Assembly (NCBI RefSeq): GCF_019977735.1
Contig: NZ_AP025018.1
Span: forward strand, 1,798,001 to 1,862,000
DNA: 64,000 nt
Reading direction: 5' to 3'
Source: Calothrix sp. PCC 7716
Lineage (GTDB): Bacteria > Cyanobacteriota > Cyanobacteriia > Cyanobacteriales > Nostocaceae
Shown: positions 1-8,547 of the stretch, one piece after another
How positions within the stretch are numbered: the stretch's first letter is position 1
Layout: each line of letters starts with the position of its first letter
The notes under the pieces: model-generated
What the model was told of the DNA's origin: nothing
Seen by the model: the letters and a program-made list of their open reading frames with translations, nothing else
Databases searched by the model: none
Position numbers and translations under genes: made by a program

Positions 1-1058
1 ATCATCATCACCATGACCATCATCATGGGCGCCATTTGCCAGAAATAGAGGCGATGATTTTGAAGGCACAGTTACCAGCGCGTGCAGAAGCATGGAGTTT
101 AGCGGTGTTTCGGCAGTTAGCGGTTGCAGAGGGTGCAGTACATGGTGTCGCACCAGAACAAGTACACTTTCATGAAGTTGGCGCCGTCGATGCGATAGTT
201 GATATTGTAGGCACTTGTTTGGGTTTAGATTGGTTAGGTATTGATAATAATGAAGATGGTTTACCTTTACTTTATTGTTCAGCATTGCCAACAGGTGGTG
301 GAACAGTGAAAGCAGCACATGGAGTAATGGCTGTTCCTGTTCCTGCGGTATTAAAGTTATGGGAAGCGCGCGGAGTCCCTGTTTATAGTAATGGTATTGA
401 GAAAGAATTAGTAACGCCAACTGGTGCAGCGATAGTGACGACTCTAGCAAAACAATTTGGCGCCGCTCCAGCAATGAGTATAAAGCAAGTTGGACTTGGG
501 GCTGGAAGTATAAATTTATCTATATCAAATGTTTTGCAGGCTTGGTTAGGTCATTCAAACTCAGAACAAAATGTTTCATTAGAGAGCAGTCCTTACATTG
601 AAACAGTTTCTGTTCTTGAAACGCAAATCGATGATTTAAACCCGCAAGCTATAGGTTATTTGTACGATGAATTATTGACTGCTGGCGCATTAGATGTATT
701 TACGCAGTCCATCGGTATGAAAAAATCACGTCCAGGAATTTTATTAACTGTGATTTCGAGGCAGGAAAAAATACAGCAAATTCAAGAAATTTTATTTCGG
801 GAAACTACAACTTTAGGAATTCGTTGTTCGACGCAGCAACGTACTACACTGCAACGTCAAATGGAAACGGTCGAAACTGGTTATGGAACTGTATCTGTAA
901 AAATTGCATGGCTTGGAGAAGCGACGAATAAAGTAGTGACGAATGTTCAACCCGAATACGAAGATTGTGCTTCTTTGGCAAGAAAATATAATATACCTTG
1001 GCGCCAAATTCAACGTCTAGCTTTACAAAGTTGGTATCAAAACAATAAGGATAGTTGA
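1..1058 (+). CDS. larC: Nickel pincer cofactor biosynthesis protein LarC, 5' end outside the window
   Basis: LarC inserts nickel into the pyridinium dithiocarboxylate mononucleotide precursor to make the nickel-pincer cofactor of lactate racemase and related enzymes. The protein carries the family signature HFHEVGAVDAIVDIVG near its start in the window and a C-terminal region typical of LarC. The frame is open to the left edge and begins with a His/Asp-rich stretch (HHHHDHHHG), a metal-binding insert often seen in LarC, so the true start lies upstream and the TTG at 36 is not the start. It ends with TGA at 1056-1058 and is followed at once by a G/C hairpin. The family assignment is confident; the role in this organism is inferred. 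Confidence 0.9.
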   Translation, partial: HHHHDHHHGRHLPEIEAMILKAQLPARAEAWSLAVFRQLAVAEGAVHGVAPEQVHFHEVGAVDAIVDIVGTCLGLDWLGIDNNEDGLPLLYCSALPTGGGTVKAAHGVMAVPVPAVLKLWEARGVPVYSNGIEKELVTPTGAAIVTTLAKQFGAAPAMSIKQVGLGAGSINLSISNVLQAWLGHSNSEQNVSLESSPYIETVSVLETQIDDLNPQAIGYLYDELLTAGALDVFTQSIGMKKSRPGILLTVISRQEKIQQIQEILFRETTTLGIRCSTQQRTTLQRQMETVETGYGTVSVKIAWLGEATNKVVTNVQPEYEDCASLARKYNIPWRQIQRLALQSWYQNNKDS

Positions 1059-1067
1059 TCCCCCCAA

Positions 1068-1086
1068 CCCCCCTTAACAAGGGGGG
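1068..1086. terminator. C/G-rich hairpin after larC, terminator-like dispersed repeat
   Basis: An 8-bp arm CCCCCCTT and its complement AAGGGGGG enclose a 3-base loop, 10 bases after the larC stop. There is no clear T-tract, so intrinsic termination is only possible. Almost the same sequence follows the gene ending at 25007 (arms 25018-25036), so this is a dispersed repeat that sits just after stop codons. Confidence 0.45.
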
Positions 1087-1150
1087 CTAAGAGATAATGC
1101 AAATTCCCCCGAATTCACGGGGGATAATTTGGATTATATTATATCCGTTT

Positions 1151-1717
1151 TTACTTAGATTCCTTAAGACCACGCTTTACTGTTTCAGTTTCATCAATGC
1201 CTGCTCGCTTGATGCCTTCAATTGGATTTCCAATTGTTTTTTCAGTTTGATCTGCTGCATAGCCAGGAGCATCTTTTGCATTGTTCTTGATGTTTGTCAA
1301 GCCCTTTTTGGTAGACTTACCGAAACTATCTGCTTCGTCCTGCAATTTCTCTTTAACAGACTCAGCTTTTTCTTGAACGTTTTCTCCTAATTTGTCGCTA
1401 TCTCTTGCAACGCGACTTGCATTTTCAGCAACGTTAGATGAACTTTTCTTAATATTTTCTTCTGCTTGACGCTTAAGTGCTTCAGCACGAGATTTTACGC
1501 TACCAAGTGCGCGTGAGTCTCTATCGCTAAAGTTATTCATTCCGCCTTCGTAATCATTAAGAGCACCTGTATCTTTTGGTGCATAATATTCAGATTTTTC
1601 TCCGGCATTAGGCTTTAATGTAGCAGCTAGGGAAGTACTGACGCTTGAAAAAAACAAGAACAAGCCTAATACTACAACAGCTAAAGCCTTTAACGGACGC
1701 AAGTTTTTCATTACCAC
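1151..1717 (-). CDS. Exported helical LEA-like / low-temperature-induced-type protein
   Basis: A 188-residue protein. Residues about 1-32 form a signal peptide (KNLRPLKALAVVVLGLF followed by a small-residue stretch ending near SLAA). The mature part is very polar, Lys/Glu/Ala-rich and predicted helical, with heptad-like segments around residues 75-150 resembling late-embryogenesis-abundant repeats. Cyanobacterial proteins of this style are often called low-temperature-induced proteins, and the exact function is unknown. The ATG three codons in (MKNLRPLK) is an equally likely start. It lies 39 bp downstream of a second exported protein gene in the same direction, so the two may be co-transcribed and may respond together to stress; that is inference. 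Confidence 0.7.
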   Translation of the reverse strand: MVMKNLRPLKALAVVVLGLFLFFSSVSTSLAATLKPNAGEKSEYYAPKDTGALNDYEGGMNNFSDRDSRALGSVKSRAEALKRQAEENIKKSSSNVAENASRVARDSDKLGENVQEKAESVKEKLQDEADSFGKSTKKGLTNIKNNAKDAPGYAADQTEKTIGNPIEGIKRAGIDETETVKRGLKESK

Positions 1718-1756
1718 TGCTCCTCTCTATTTAAGTTTCTAATTGATTGGTTATAA

Positions 1757-2269
1757 TTATTGAACGGCTGGATTTGGCTTGAATTCAGGTCGAGATCCGG
1801 CTTCGTCTGCCTTATCTTTTAAAAACGCAGATGCATCTTTAACTGATTCAGTTACTGTTTCAACTCGGTCTTTAAGACGTTCACCAACACCTTCTTCGCG
1901 TTGAATTAAACCACCTGGTTTTGGTTGAAAATCTTTTTCGGTGATGATGGGCATTTCAGCCTCTTTTTGAGCGCGACCTGCTGGAGTTTCGGCGCCGGGA
2001 TATAACATTTCGGTTTCGCGAGTTGCTACTCGTTGTGTAGTATCTAAACTCGCCTGTTCGTTACCCTTTTCATTTCTTGTAAATTTATCCCCACCACCCT
2101 TGTAAGGATTATTGGCGCCACCCATTTGTACTGGTTGGTTATTTGGATTAGCAGCTTGTGTATCTGTTGATGCACAGGCAGTTGTTATCATCAACAAAAC
2201 TGCAAATAGGGTAGCAGTTACAATTTTGCGTAAGCTTACTAGTTTGATACTAGAAAATAAGGCTTTCAC
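1757..2269 (-). CDS. Exported lipoprotein-like protein of the low-temperature-induced type
   Basis: A 170-residue protein starting MKALFSSIKLVSLRKIV with a hydrophobic segment ending LLMITTACAS. This reads as a type II signal peptide with the lipobox cysteine near residue 32, so the mature protein is probably membrane-anchored. The body is hydrophilic with a Glu/Lys-rich helical tail (ERLKDRVETVTESVKDAS). The start MK(A/T)L(F/L)SSI resembles cyanobacterial proteins annotated low-temperature-induced. It has an apparent ribosome site (AGGAGG-like, in the reverse complement of 2273-2281) and precedes the related exported gene at 1151-1717. Function is not known. Confidence 0.7.
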   Translation of the reverse strand: MKALFSSIKLVSLRKIVTATLFAVLLMITTACASTDTQAANPNNQPVQMGGANNPYKGGGDKFTRNEKGNEQASLDTTQRVATRETEMLYPGAETPAGRAQKEAEMPIITEKDFQPKPGGLIQREEGVGERLKDRVETVTESVKDASAFLKDKADEAGSRPEFKPNPAVQ

Positions 2270-2527
2270 TTAGCCCTCCTGGGATTCAAGATTAATTTGT
2301 ATAGCAATTCGCTTTGTCCTGCGGATAACTCCGTTAACGCAATTTCCACACGTCGGTTGTCGTCATGAATGCGATAAGCAAGACAACAACAATTCACAAT
2401 ATAGAAAGATTAAAGAGTCGTTGTCCTCTAACAAAAGACTAGTAATCATTAATCTTGAGAGTGATATGCTACAACTCAAGAGAGATATCAATGAACTTTT
2501 TGATACAACATCGCATCTACTTGTAAA

Positions 2528-2579
2528 GGCGGGTTTACAAGATAGGAACGCTTAATTGCAAAATATTTGTGAACCCGCC
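2528..2579. repeat. Inverted repeat upstream of the flippase-like gene
   Basis: GGCGGGTTTACAA (2528-2540) can pair with TTGTGAACCCGCC (2567-2579) over 13 positions with one G-T wobble and a 26-base loop. It ends 23 bases before the ATG at 2603. It could fold in the 5' leader of that gene, or be one of the GC-rich dispersed palindromes common in filamentous cyanobacteria. No regulatory role is shown. Confidence 0.5.
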
Positions 2580-2602
2580 CTTGCTACAATGTTGTAAAAA
2601 CA

Positions 2603-3553
2603 ATGATGTCGATGTTCAAGCGGATACTGCGCTGGCTAATTTTGGGTGGAACATTATTTTTTTTGGCAAAAGCCTTGAAAGATAATTGGTACTCAGTAAT
2701 GGCTATTCAAATTGATGAAGCCGGATGGGCTATTCTTAGTATTGCCACTGGTGTAACTTTACTGGCACATACTTGGGCAGGTTTGGTATGGACTTGGGTG
2801 TTAAGAGAATTAAAGGCACCTGTGCCAACTTTCCATTTTATCCAAGTTTACCTCAAAACTAACATTGCGAAATATTTACCTGGTAACGTTTGGCATCACT
2901 GGGGAAGAATTGTTGCAGCCAAAAAAGCGCAAGTACCTACAGGGGTTGCGACATTAAGCGTTTTACTCGAACCATTATTAATGGCTGCAGCAGCTTCAGT
3001 GGTGATTGTTTTATTCGGCAACCAGTTTACCGCATTAACAGACAACACAATTGTGCAAATTATGCAAGTGCTTTTGTTAATAGTAGTGCTTTGTATTTTC
3101 CATCCCCGCTTTCTCAATCCGATTTTAAATTTTCTACAAAAGCTGAAGTTAAAGAATAAAAAAACTGGTTCTACCGAAGAATCCTCGGAATCTACGACAA
3201 GTTTACGTTTAGAACGCTATCCTTTAAAGCCGTTATTGGGAGAACTGACTTTTTTAGTATTGCGTGCTTCAGGGTTTATTTTAACTGTATTTGCACTTGC
3301 CCCTGTACAGTTACATCAGCTTCCCATACTCTTGAGCGCATTTAGTCTTGCTTGGTTGCTCGGATTGATTACACCCGGCGCCCCAGGTGGTTTGGGAGTT
3401 TTTGAAGCAACAGCGATTGTTATATTACAGTATCACTTTCCTAGCGCCTTAGTAATTAGCGCAGCTGCTTTATACCGCTTAATCAGCATTTTCGCTGAAA
3501 GCGCAGGTGCAGCACTCGCGTTTGCAGATGAGCGATTAACCATTAACTTTTAA
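2603..3553 (+). CDS. YbhN/UPF0104-type integral membrane protein (lysylphosphatidylglycerol synthase TM-region family)
   Basis: A 316-residue protein with about eight hydrophobic segments, for example around residues 12-24, 42-64, 126-145, 152-168, 212-232 and 240-290. The motif NIAKYLPGNVWHHWGR (residues about 89-104) and the late segment GLITPGAPGGLGVFEA are hallmarks of the UPF0104/LPG_synthase_TM family. These proteins are thought to flip or handle lipids in the cytoplasmic membrane, and the substrate cannot be read here. Codons 1, 2 and 4 are all ATG, with no strong ribosome site to choose between them. The 3' end overlaps the convergent gene at 3550-4890 by four bases. Confidence 0.8.
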   Translation: MMSMFKRILRWLILGGTLFFLAKALKDNWYSVMAIQIDEAGWAILSIATGVTLLAHTWAGLVWTWVLRELKAPVPTFHFIQVYLKTNIAKYLPGNVWHHWGRIVAAKKAQVPTGVATLSVLLEPLLMAAAASVVIVLFGNQFTALTDNTIVQIMQVLLLIVVLCIFHPRFLNPILNFLQKLKLKNKKTGSTEESSESTTSLRLERYPLKPLLGELTFLVLRASGFILTVFALAPVQLHQLPILLSAFSLAWLLGLITPGAPGGLGVFEATAIVILQYHFPSALVISAAALYRLISIFAESAGAALAFADERLTINF

Positions 3554-4890
3554 GCTTTTAACTGTGAAAACACTCGGTAAGCGTCTAAGTCATTAATATG
3601 ATTTTTATTCTCATTTTCATTGGCTGCTTTTTCTTGTTCCATCATGATTAAGTTGTATTCAACGTTTTCAGCGTAAATAGCAAATGTGATATTAAAAATT
3701 TCGATAAAATTAATTACCCATTTACATTCGTCTTCTGGATATTTATCATAATAACGAATTAAATCAGCAATCCTCATATCTAAATGATTACGTGAATTTT
3801 TGGAAATTAAAACTATCTTAAGTAGCACAACCACTAAAGTTAGTGGATTTCCTTGAGAAAGTAACATAATGAATAAAGTCGAGGGTTCGCGTCCGTTTTC
3901 CGTAGTCAAACAGTCGATTACTCTGTTACAAGTCCTTAGAACAAAATCTTTATTAATAGTGCGTTCGTGATATTCTTGTTTCCAAAAATCAAGTTTATCA
4001 GCTAGTTGCTGTTTAAGAGTTTCAACAAAATCTTGCTGTTGAACCGAAAAAATTAAATACTTTTGTAAACTAATTTTAAAATCTAAAAAGCTTTGATTTT
4101 GAACTTGTTTTATAAAAATATTTGCAATATTTTCATAGCTAAAAACACCTTTCTTTAAAACGATAGTTTTGATTAACCTAAGAACATTATCTCCTAAAAT
4201 ACTTGGATTTCGATAGCGCGTACTAATTGAACTTGTCGGCACACATGCTTGTGATTGTGAGCGCGCGATATACATTGCTAGCTCAAACTTATACTTTTCT
4301 TTCAAAACCTTAGAAAGTTTCCTAGCAGCTTCTTTTTGCTCTTTAGGGTTATCTTCTTTCAAAGATTGAGCAAATAGTAAAAATGAGCTATAGCGATTAA
4401 CCCAATGTCCCTTCACTTGTTCATCATGACGATGAGCAAATAGCTGTAACTCTTGATAATCTGTACTTTTAAGAAAATTATCTAACCAAGTTCGAGCTAT
4501 TTTAATTTTAGAAGGAGTATTAGGCGTAAGCTGAAGTTTATAGTTACCTATTAACTCAACCAACTCACGAATATATTTGTTTCTTCTAGTACTTTCCCAG
4601 TTATTAATTAAAATATAGCAGCAGCGCTTAATAGTATTGCTAAACTCCTGCTCTGAATGTTCTAAAAAAACGATATACAGCCCCAAAGAAGACTTTGAGG
4701 CTTCTGAGTCCAGGCAATCGATAAAAGAACGCTTAAAAACTCGTAGAACTTCCTCTGGTTGCCAGCTTTTTACAATTCGCAGTAAAAAACTGTACATTTT
4801 TTCTTGGACGTTCTGTAATTTAATGCGTTTGTCCTTCGATTTTGGAAGATGTCGATTACCCTGACCATGTGGCAAGCTATTAACGGTCAT
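3550..4890 (-). CDS. Unrecognised soluble helical protein
   Basis: About 446 residues from the ATG at 4890 (MTVNSLPHGQGNRH); a TTG six codons upstream would give 452. It has no signal peptide and no membrane segment. The sequence is rich in Lys, Gln, Leu, Ile and aromatic residues and is predicted almost wholly helical. I recognise no catalytic motif. The length and lack of frame breaks support a real gene. It converges with the flippase-like gene and overlaps it by four bases. Upstream are an AT-rich region and a palindromic repeat array. Function unknown. Confidence 0.6.
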   Translation of the reverse strand: MTVNSLPHGQGNRHLPKSKDKRIKLQNVQEKMYSFLLRIVKSWQPEEVLRVFKRSFIDCLDSEASKSSLGLYIVFLEHSEQEFSNTIKRCCYILINNWESTRRNKYIRELVELIGNYKLQLTPNTPSKIKIARTWLDNFLKSTDYQELQLFAHRHDEQVKGHWVNRYSSFLLFAQSLKEDNPKEQKEAARKLSKVLKEKYKFELAMYIARSQSQACVPTSSISTRYRNPSILGDNVLRLIKTIVLKKGVFSYENIANIFIKQVQNQSFLDFKISLQKYLIFSVQQQDFVETLKQQLADKLDFWKQEYHERTINKDFVLRTCNRVIDCLTTENGREPSTLFIMLLSQGNPLTLVVVLLKIVLISKNSRNHLDMRIADLIRYYDKYPEDECKWVINFIEIFNITFAIYAENVEYNLIMMEQEKAANENENKNHINDLDAYRVFSQLKA

Positions 4891-5125
4891 TATGCTACCC
4901 AAGACCAACAGTCCTCTTTCTCCTTGTCACCAGCTTAACCTTGCATAATACGAGTATCAATCTATCCTCACTAAAATATTTATTTTTTTCACAGAAAATT
5001 AATAAACTCCCAATTTTATATGTAAATTCATTGAACTTTATTTAAGTAACTACTGATATCCACCAAGACAAATGAAACATTTATGCTACATATCTATACG
5101 TGTTTATACAAATTTACTATTAGAC

Positions 5126-5271
5126 TTAGGAAAATTACAATTGCACCCAAAATTCCTAGAGGATAAGTCGTATATCTATATATCCTCTAGGAAAATTACA
5201 ATGGCGCCGAAATTCCTAGAGGATAAGTCGTATATCCATATATCCTCTAGGAAAATTACAATGGCGCCGAT
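5126..5271. repeat. Tandem hairpin array A (two full 60-bp units plus a partial)
   Basis: Each full unit has a perfect 13-bp inverted repeat, TTCCTAGAGGATA / TATCCTCTAGGAA, around a 15-base loop. Arms are 5153-5165 with 5181-5193, and 5213-5225 with 5241-5253, a period of exactly 60 bp. The spacer between hairpins is AAAATTACAATGGCGCCG. A degenerate right arm plus spacer precedes the first unit at 5126-5152. A second array with the same arms but different loops and spacers lies at 49963-50262. There is no ORF, and the function is unknown. Confidence 0.85.
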
Positions 5272-5517
5272 GGTCTATGTCATTAATTTTGTGGTGTTAA
5301 CATAGCAAATGCTGAAGCTGTATAAAAATTACGCTAGCTATACAAATGAATTAGTAAAATAGCGGGTTTTCTGCGTTCACGGAGTGTCTCCGGAGGGCGA
5401 TAAACACGTAATTCTTCAAAAAATAAGTAGTAATATTTACGTTAATTTCATCGTGTGAACGCAGGATGCCCGTAATGTTTTACTGGGGGATATACAATAA
5501 GTACGAGTCAATACAAC

Positions 5518-5543
5518 AAGAGACCGAGTATAATCGGTCTCTT
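5518..5543 (-). terminator. Hairpin downstream of tRNA-Leu
   Basis: A perfect 10-bp inverted repeat AAGAGACCGA / TCGGTCTCTT with a 6-base loop, 16 bases beyond the 3' end of the tRNA-Leu gene on its transcribed strand. It is followed by GTTGTATTG, only a weak T-tract. It is the likely end of the tRNA transcript, although a processing role is also possible. Confidence 0.5.
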
Positions 5544-5558
5544 AAAAAGTCTATTATA

Positions 5559-5961
5559 TGGGGGCGGAGGGACTTGAACCCTCACGACCGTTTAAGGTCA
5601 ACGGATTTTCATCCTTTTGTAGCTTTCACTACTACCAACTTTGAATCAACTGTAGGTTTTAAGGATTGGACTCTCCCTTTACCCTCGGCTTAACGTTAGG
5701 GTAGCTCCCGTCGAGTCTCTGCACCTTCCAATAAGTTAGAAGTAGAGACGCAATTAGTTACGTCTGTACGAGTTAGGAGTTAAAAACACTCAGCACTCAG
5801 CACTTTTCACTCTTTACTTTCTTTGGCTTGGCTCAGGATTGCCGTATCTATAAAAATATAGAATTAGGTTTCCCTGAATTTGAGAGCTTACACTTGAAGG
5901 ATTTCTCACAGCAAGGCTCAGTTGTCTAAGTCCGTAGCGTCTACCATTCCGCCACGCCCCC
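5559..5961 (-). tRNA. trnL: tRNA-Leu(UAA), split by a group I intron
   Basis: The 5' exon is 5928-5961 (34 nt, starting GGGGGCGTGGCGG and ending in CTT). The 3' exon is 5559-5609 (51 nt, starting AAAATCCGTT). Joined, they give a 7-bp acceptor stem GGGGGCG/CGCCCCC, an anticodon stem ACGGA/TCCGT with loop CTTAAAA (anticodon TAA), a leucine-type long variable arm and a T-loop GGTTCAAGTCC. CCA is not encoded. The intron sits between anticodon bases U34 and A35, the classic position in cyanobacteria and plastids. The exon borders follow from restoring the anticodon stem and loop. Confidence 0.95.
5610..5927 (-). ncRNA. Group I intron of tRNA-Leu(UAA), 318 nt
   Basis: The intron follows the U of CTT and ends in G before AAAATCC, as known trnL(UAA) introns do. 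Conserved core pieces on the transcribed strand include AAATTCAGGGAAACCTAA, GGCAATCCTGAGCC and GACTCGACGGGAGCTACC. There is no homing-endonuclease ORF. The extended middle stem (P6b region, about 5735-5815) contains CTGAGTG heptamer repeats and a TAGAGACG-type palindrome, both of which recur elsewhere in the window. The short ORFs across this locus are chance readings of RNA. Confidence 0.93.
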
Positions 5962-6214
5962 AAGATATAGTTTGGGTTTACTCGTGAAGGCATCAACTGC
6001 CCCCTATATATTTGAGCATCAATTATGTGATTTGTCCAACATTTTTACAAAAAAGTTGAAAAAAATTTTGGAATCAAGATTTATGAGCAGGTGGCACCGT
6101 TAAAATCAATCAAACTGGACTTCCCGCAAGTGGGCAAAGAGCCTATTATGGGAATAGTGCAGTTATCTCAAAACAACAGAACCTTATATGATGACGACGC
6201 TTTTATCTTCGACG

Positions 6215-6427
6215 ATGATTGTACCCCTGCTGTACTTGGCTCTAGCTGGAGCTTATCTTTTAGTGTTGCCGTTCATCATCGTGTATTACATGAAGCTACG
6301 CTGGTACTCAGTAAGCTCATTCGAGCGTGCATTTATGTATTTTTTAGTATTCTTGTTCCTTCCGGGGTTGCTCGTTTTGTCTCCTTTTCTCAATTTTCGA
6401 CCCAAGCGTCGGCAAATTGAAGCTTAG
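6215..6427 (+). CDS. ndhL: NAD(P)H-quinone oxidoreductase subunit L (NDH-1 complex)
   Basis: NdhL is a small membrane subunit specific to the cyanobacterial and plastid NDH-1 complex, which works in respiration, cyclic electron flow and CO2 uptake. The start [19 protein letters not shown] and the block [19 protein letters not shown] are characteristic. Two transmembrane helices lie near residues 5-25 and 40-60. I prefer the ATG at 6215 (70 residues), which matches homologues starting MIV; ATGs at 6188 and 6191 would add nine residues. No strong ribosome site decides this. It is followed by the DUF3007 gene and trpA, an order known in other cyanobacteria. Confidence 0.93.
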   Translation: MIVPLLYLALAGAYLLVLPFIIVYYMKLRWYSVSSFERAFMYFLVFLFLPGLLVLSPFLNFRPKRRQIEA

Positions 6428-6475
6428 AATAATAGATCAGGCTCAAATAATTTTTCGATAGGTCATGACAACTTT

Positions 6476-6784
6476 ATGCGACGTATAGACGCGATTGTTA
6501 TTGTATTAGGCGTTTTCTTATCAGGTGGCTTAGGGTACATAATATTCCAGCAATTTGGCTTTGATAGTCAATCTGCTGGTATTTGGACTCAAGCGGTACT
6601 TGTCGTCGGCTTAATTGGTTGGCTCGTGACCTATCTCGGACGCGCGGTCGGTAATAAAATGACTTACCATGAGCAACGTCAACAATATGAAGAAGCTTAT
6701 TTTGAAAAACGTCTAAACGAGCTTACCCCCGAAGAACTAGAAAAAATTCAAGCCGAAATTGAACAAGAAAAGAAAACTAAATAG
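6476..6784 (+). CDS. DUF3007 family membrane protein
   Basis: A 102-residue protein with two membrane helices (about residues 5-25 and 38-58) followed by a charged helical tail (YHEQRQQYEEAYFEKRLNEL). This layout and the block RRIDAIVIVLGVFLSGGLGY fit the cyanobacterial and plastid DUF3007 family, whose function is not established. The gene lies 48 bp after ndhL and 35 bp before trpA on the same strand. The neighbourhood suggests a photosynthetic-membrane role by association only. Confidence 0.88.
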   Translation: MRRIDAIVIVLGVFLSGGLGYIIFQQFGFDSQSAGIWTQAVLVVGLIGWLVTYLGRAVGNKMTYHEQRQQYEEAYFEKRLNELTPEELEKIQAEIEQEKKTK

Positions 6785-6819
6785 TTTCTAAGTACTAATA
6801 AAATTTGAATATTTGATCA

Positions 6820-7614
6820 ATGACTGCTATTTCTGATTGTTTTAAGACTTTGGCGCAAACTAATTCGTGTGCCTTAATTCCTTTCATTACTGCTGGAGAC
6901 CCAGATTTACATACTACTGCGGCAGCTTTACAGGTTCTTGACCAGAACGGCGCCAGTATAATTGAGTTGGGGGTTCCATATTCAGACCCGCTTGCAGATG
7001 GGCCTGTAATTCAGGCAGCAGCAACACGCGCACTTCAAAATGGAACGACGCTGCCATCTGTGTTAGAGATGTTGAAAGCAACCACACCAAAAATTTTGGC
7101 GCCCATAATTCTTTTTACTTACTACAACCCAATATTAAATCGCGGTATCGATAATTTTCTACTAGACGTAAAATCATCGGGTGTTGCTGGGCTGGTAGTT
7201 CCCGATTTACCTTTGGAAGAATCTGCGACCCTACTTGAACCCGCCGCTGCTATGGATATTGATGTAACGCTGTTAGTGGCGCCAACTAGCTCAAAGGAAC
7301 GAATTGAGGCTATTGCTCGTGCGTCACAGGGTTTTATTTACTTGGTCAGCGTTACCGGAGTAACAGGAGTACGTACTCAAATCGAAACAAGAGTATCAGA
7401 TTTAATTAATCAAATACGTGCGGTTACTGATAAGCCAATCGGTGTAGGCTTTGGAATATCACAAGCCGAACAAGCTCGTCAGGTTAAAGACTGGGGTGCC
7501 GACGCGGTAATAGTCGGCAGTGCTGTAGTTAAACGTTTGGCTGAAGGTACGCCACAACAAGGTTTAGAGTCGGTGAGTGAATTTATTTATAGTCTCAAAC
7601 ACGCAATTACTTAG
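6820..7614 (+). CDS. trpA: Tryptophan synthase alpha chain
   Basis: A 264-residue TIM-barrel enzyme cleaving indole-3-glycerol phosphate to indole and glyceraldehyde 3-phosphate and passing indole to TrpB. The catalytic Glu lies in [16 protein letters not shown] (with the conserved Asp), and the phosphate-binding glycines lie in [21 protein letters not shown] and [11 protein letters not shown]. Length is normal for the family. It begins with ATG at 6820 and lies in the ndhL-DUF3007-trpA order. No other trp gene is nearby, as is usual in cyanobacteria where trp genes are scattered. Confidence 0.97.
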   Translation: MTAISDCFKTLAQTNSCALIPFITAGDPDLHTTAAALQVLDQNGASIIELGVPYSDPLADGPVIQAAATRALQNGTTLPSVLEMLKATTPKILAPIILFTYYNPILNRGIDNFLLDVKSSGVAGLVVPDLPLEESATLLEPAAAMDIDVTLLVAPTSSKERIEAIARASQGFIYLVSVTGVTGVRTQIETRVSDLINQIRAVTDKPIGVGFGISQAEQARQVKDWGADAVIVGSAVVKRLAEGTPQQGLESVSEFIYSLKHAIT

Positions 7615-7893
7615 TTCATAAATAATTTCAATACTAATCAGTGCTTTTTACCCTGAAAGGTGATTATAAAAAGTGTTAAGAGTAACAAGAGTATCACCCT
7701 ACGTAGTAGACAATTTAACAGTTATCGTCTTGAATATATAAAGCGTATGTCGGACGGTTAACTAATAGATGGTGCCATGTATCCAGATTTGGCGGTCATA
7801 TAAAGTTAGTTGAGGTATAAATAGATGAATAAGTGTGAGAGTGTATAAGGAAATTATGAATATTGTTACATCGCTTGAAGGGAAGGGGGCGCG

Positions 7894-8547
7894 ATGAGTG
7901 AAAGCATGGCATTTATTGGTGGAGTAGCAGTTGCTGGACTCGCAGCATTAGTACTACTCAAGGGAACAGGCAACCCAGCTCAATCTGGTTTTGTTCCTCC
8001 ACAAATTCAGGCGCCGATTGTACCACAGCAAGTAGTACCACAGCAGTTTGGACAATACGGTTATCCAGGAGTTGGTGTTGTTCCAAATCCTGTGCCAAAT
8101 GCTCCTAATGACCAGTTACGTTTGGACAACGAGCGCGCAAAAATGCAACTCGATGCTCTTCAACGTGACAACGACCGACTCAAAGCCGAAAACCAACAAC
8201 TCAACTTCCAACTTCAATCCGTTATTGGTAGTGCCCAACAAAGAGCATTACAAGATCAACAAAACCAACAGCGAGCAAATGCATTACAGCAAACCCAAAC
8301 TCCTTGGTGGTCGTCTGGAATTATTTGGGCTGTCGGAGGAATGGCTTTAACGGTTGGTGGGGGTATTGTTGTAGCTGGTGTGTCAAGTTTGTTCTCACAA
8401 AAACCACGCCCTGTTCGTACTGTTCAAGTAGTACATCCATATACCGGGCCGACACCACCACTTGCTCCCACCCGTCGTGCGGAATTTTTACCAGGTCGCA
8501 ATGACGCTAGACGAGTTGAAACTCACGAGTATGAGGATACATATTAG
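7894..8547 (+). CDS. Unrecognised membrane protein with coiled-coil and Gln/Pro-rich region
   Basis: A 217-residue protein. Residues 5-24 form a hydrophobic helix (AFIGGVAVAGLAALVLL). Residues 30-75 are Pro/Gln/Val-rich, 75-130 form a probable coiled coil (LDNERAKMQLDALQRDNDRL), and 142-165 form a second membrane helix (SGIIWAVGGMALTVGGGIVVAG). The tail is basic and Pro-rich. A good ribosome site, GAAGGGAAGGGGG, precedes the ATG. It stands alone between trpA and a long gene-poor region. I do not recognise a family. Two membrane segments flanking a coiled coil suggest a structural or scaffold role, which is inference. Confidence 0.65.
   Translation: MSESMAFIGGVAVAGLAALVLLKGTGNPAQSGFVPPQIQAPIVPQQVVPQQFGQYGYPGVGVVPNPVPNAPNDQLRLDNERAKMQLDALQRDNDRLKAENQQLNFQLQSVIGSAQQRALQDQQNQQRANALQQTQTPWWSSGIIWAVGGMALTVGGGIVVAGVSSLFSQKPRPVRTVQVVHPYTGPTPPLAPTRRAEFLPGRNDARRVETHEYEDTY

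Noticed and set aside
5466-5693. Protein-coding ORF on the plus strand
   Set aside because: It lies over the 3' exon and intron of tRNA-Leu; the reading (GRRDLNPHDR) is a well-known false ORF over tRNA genes.
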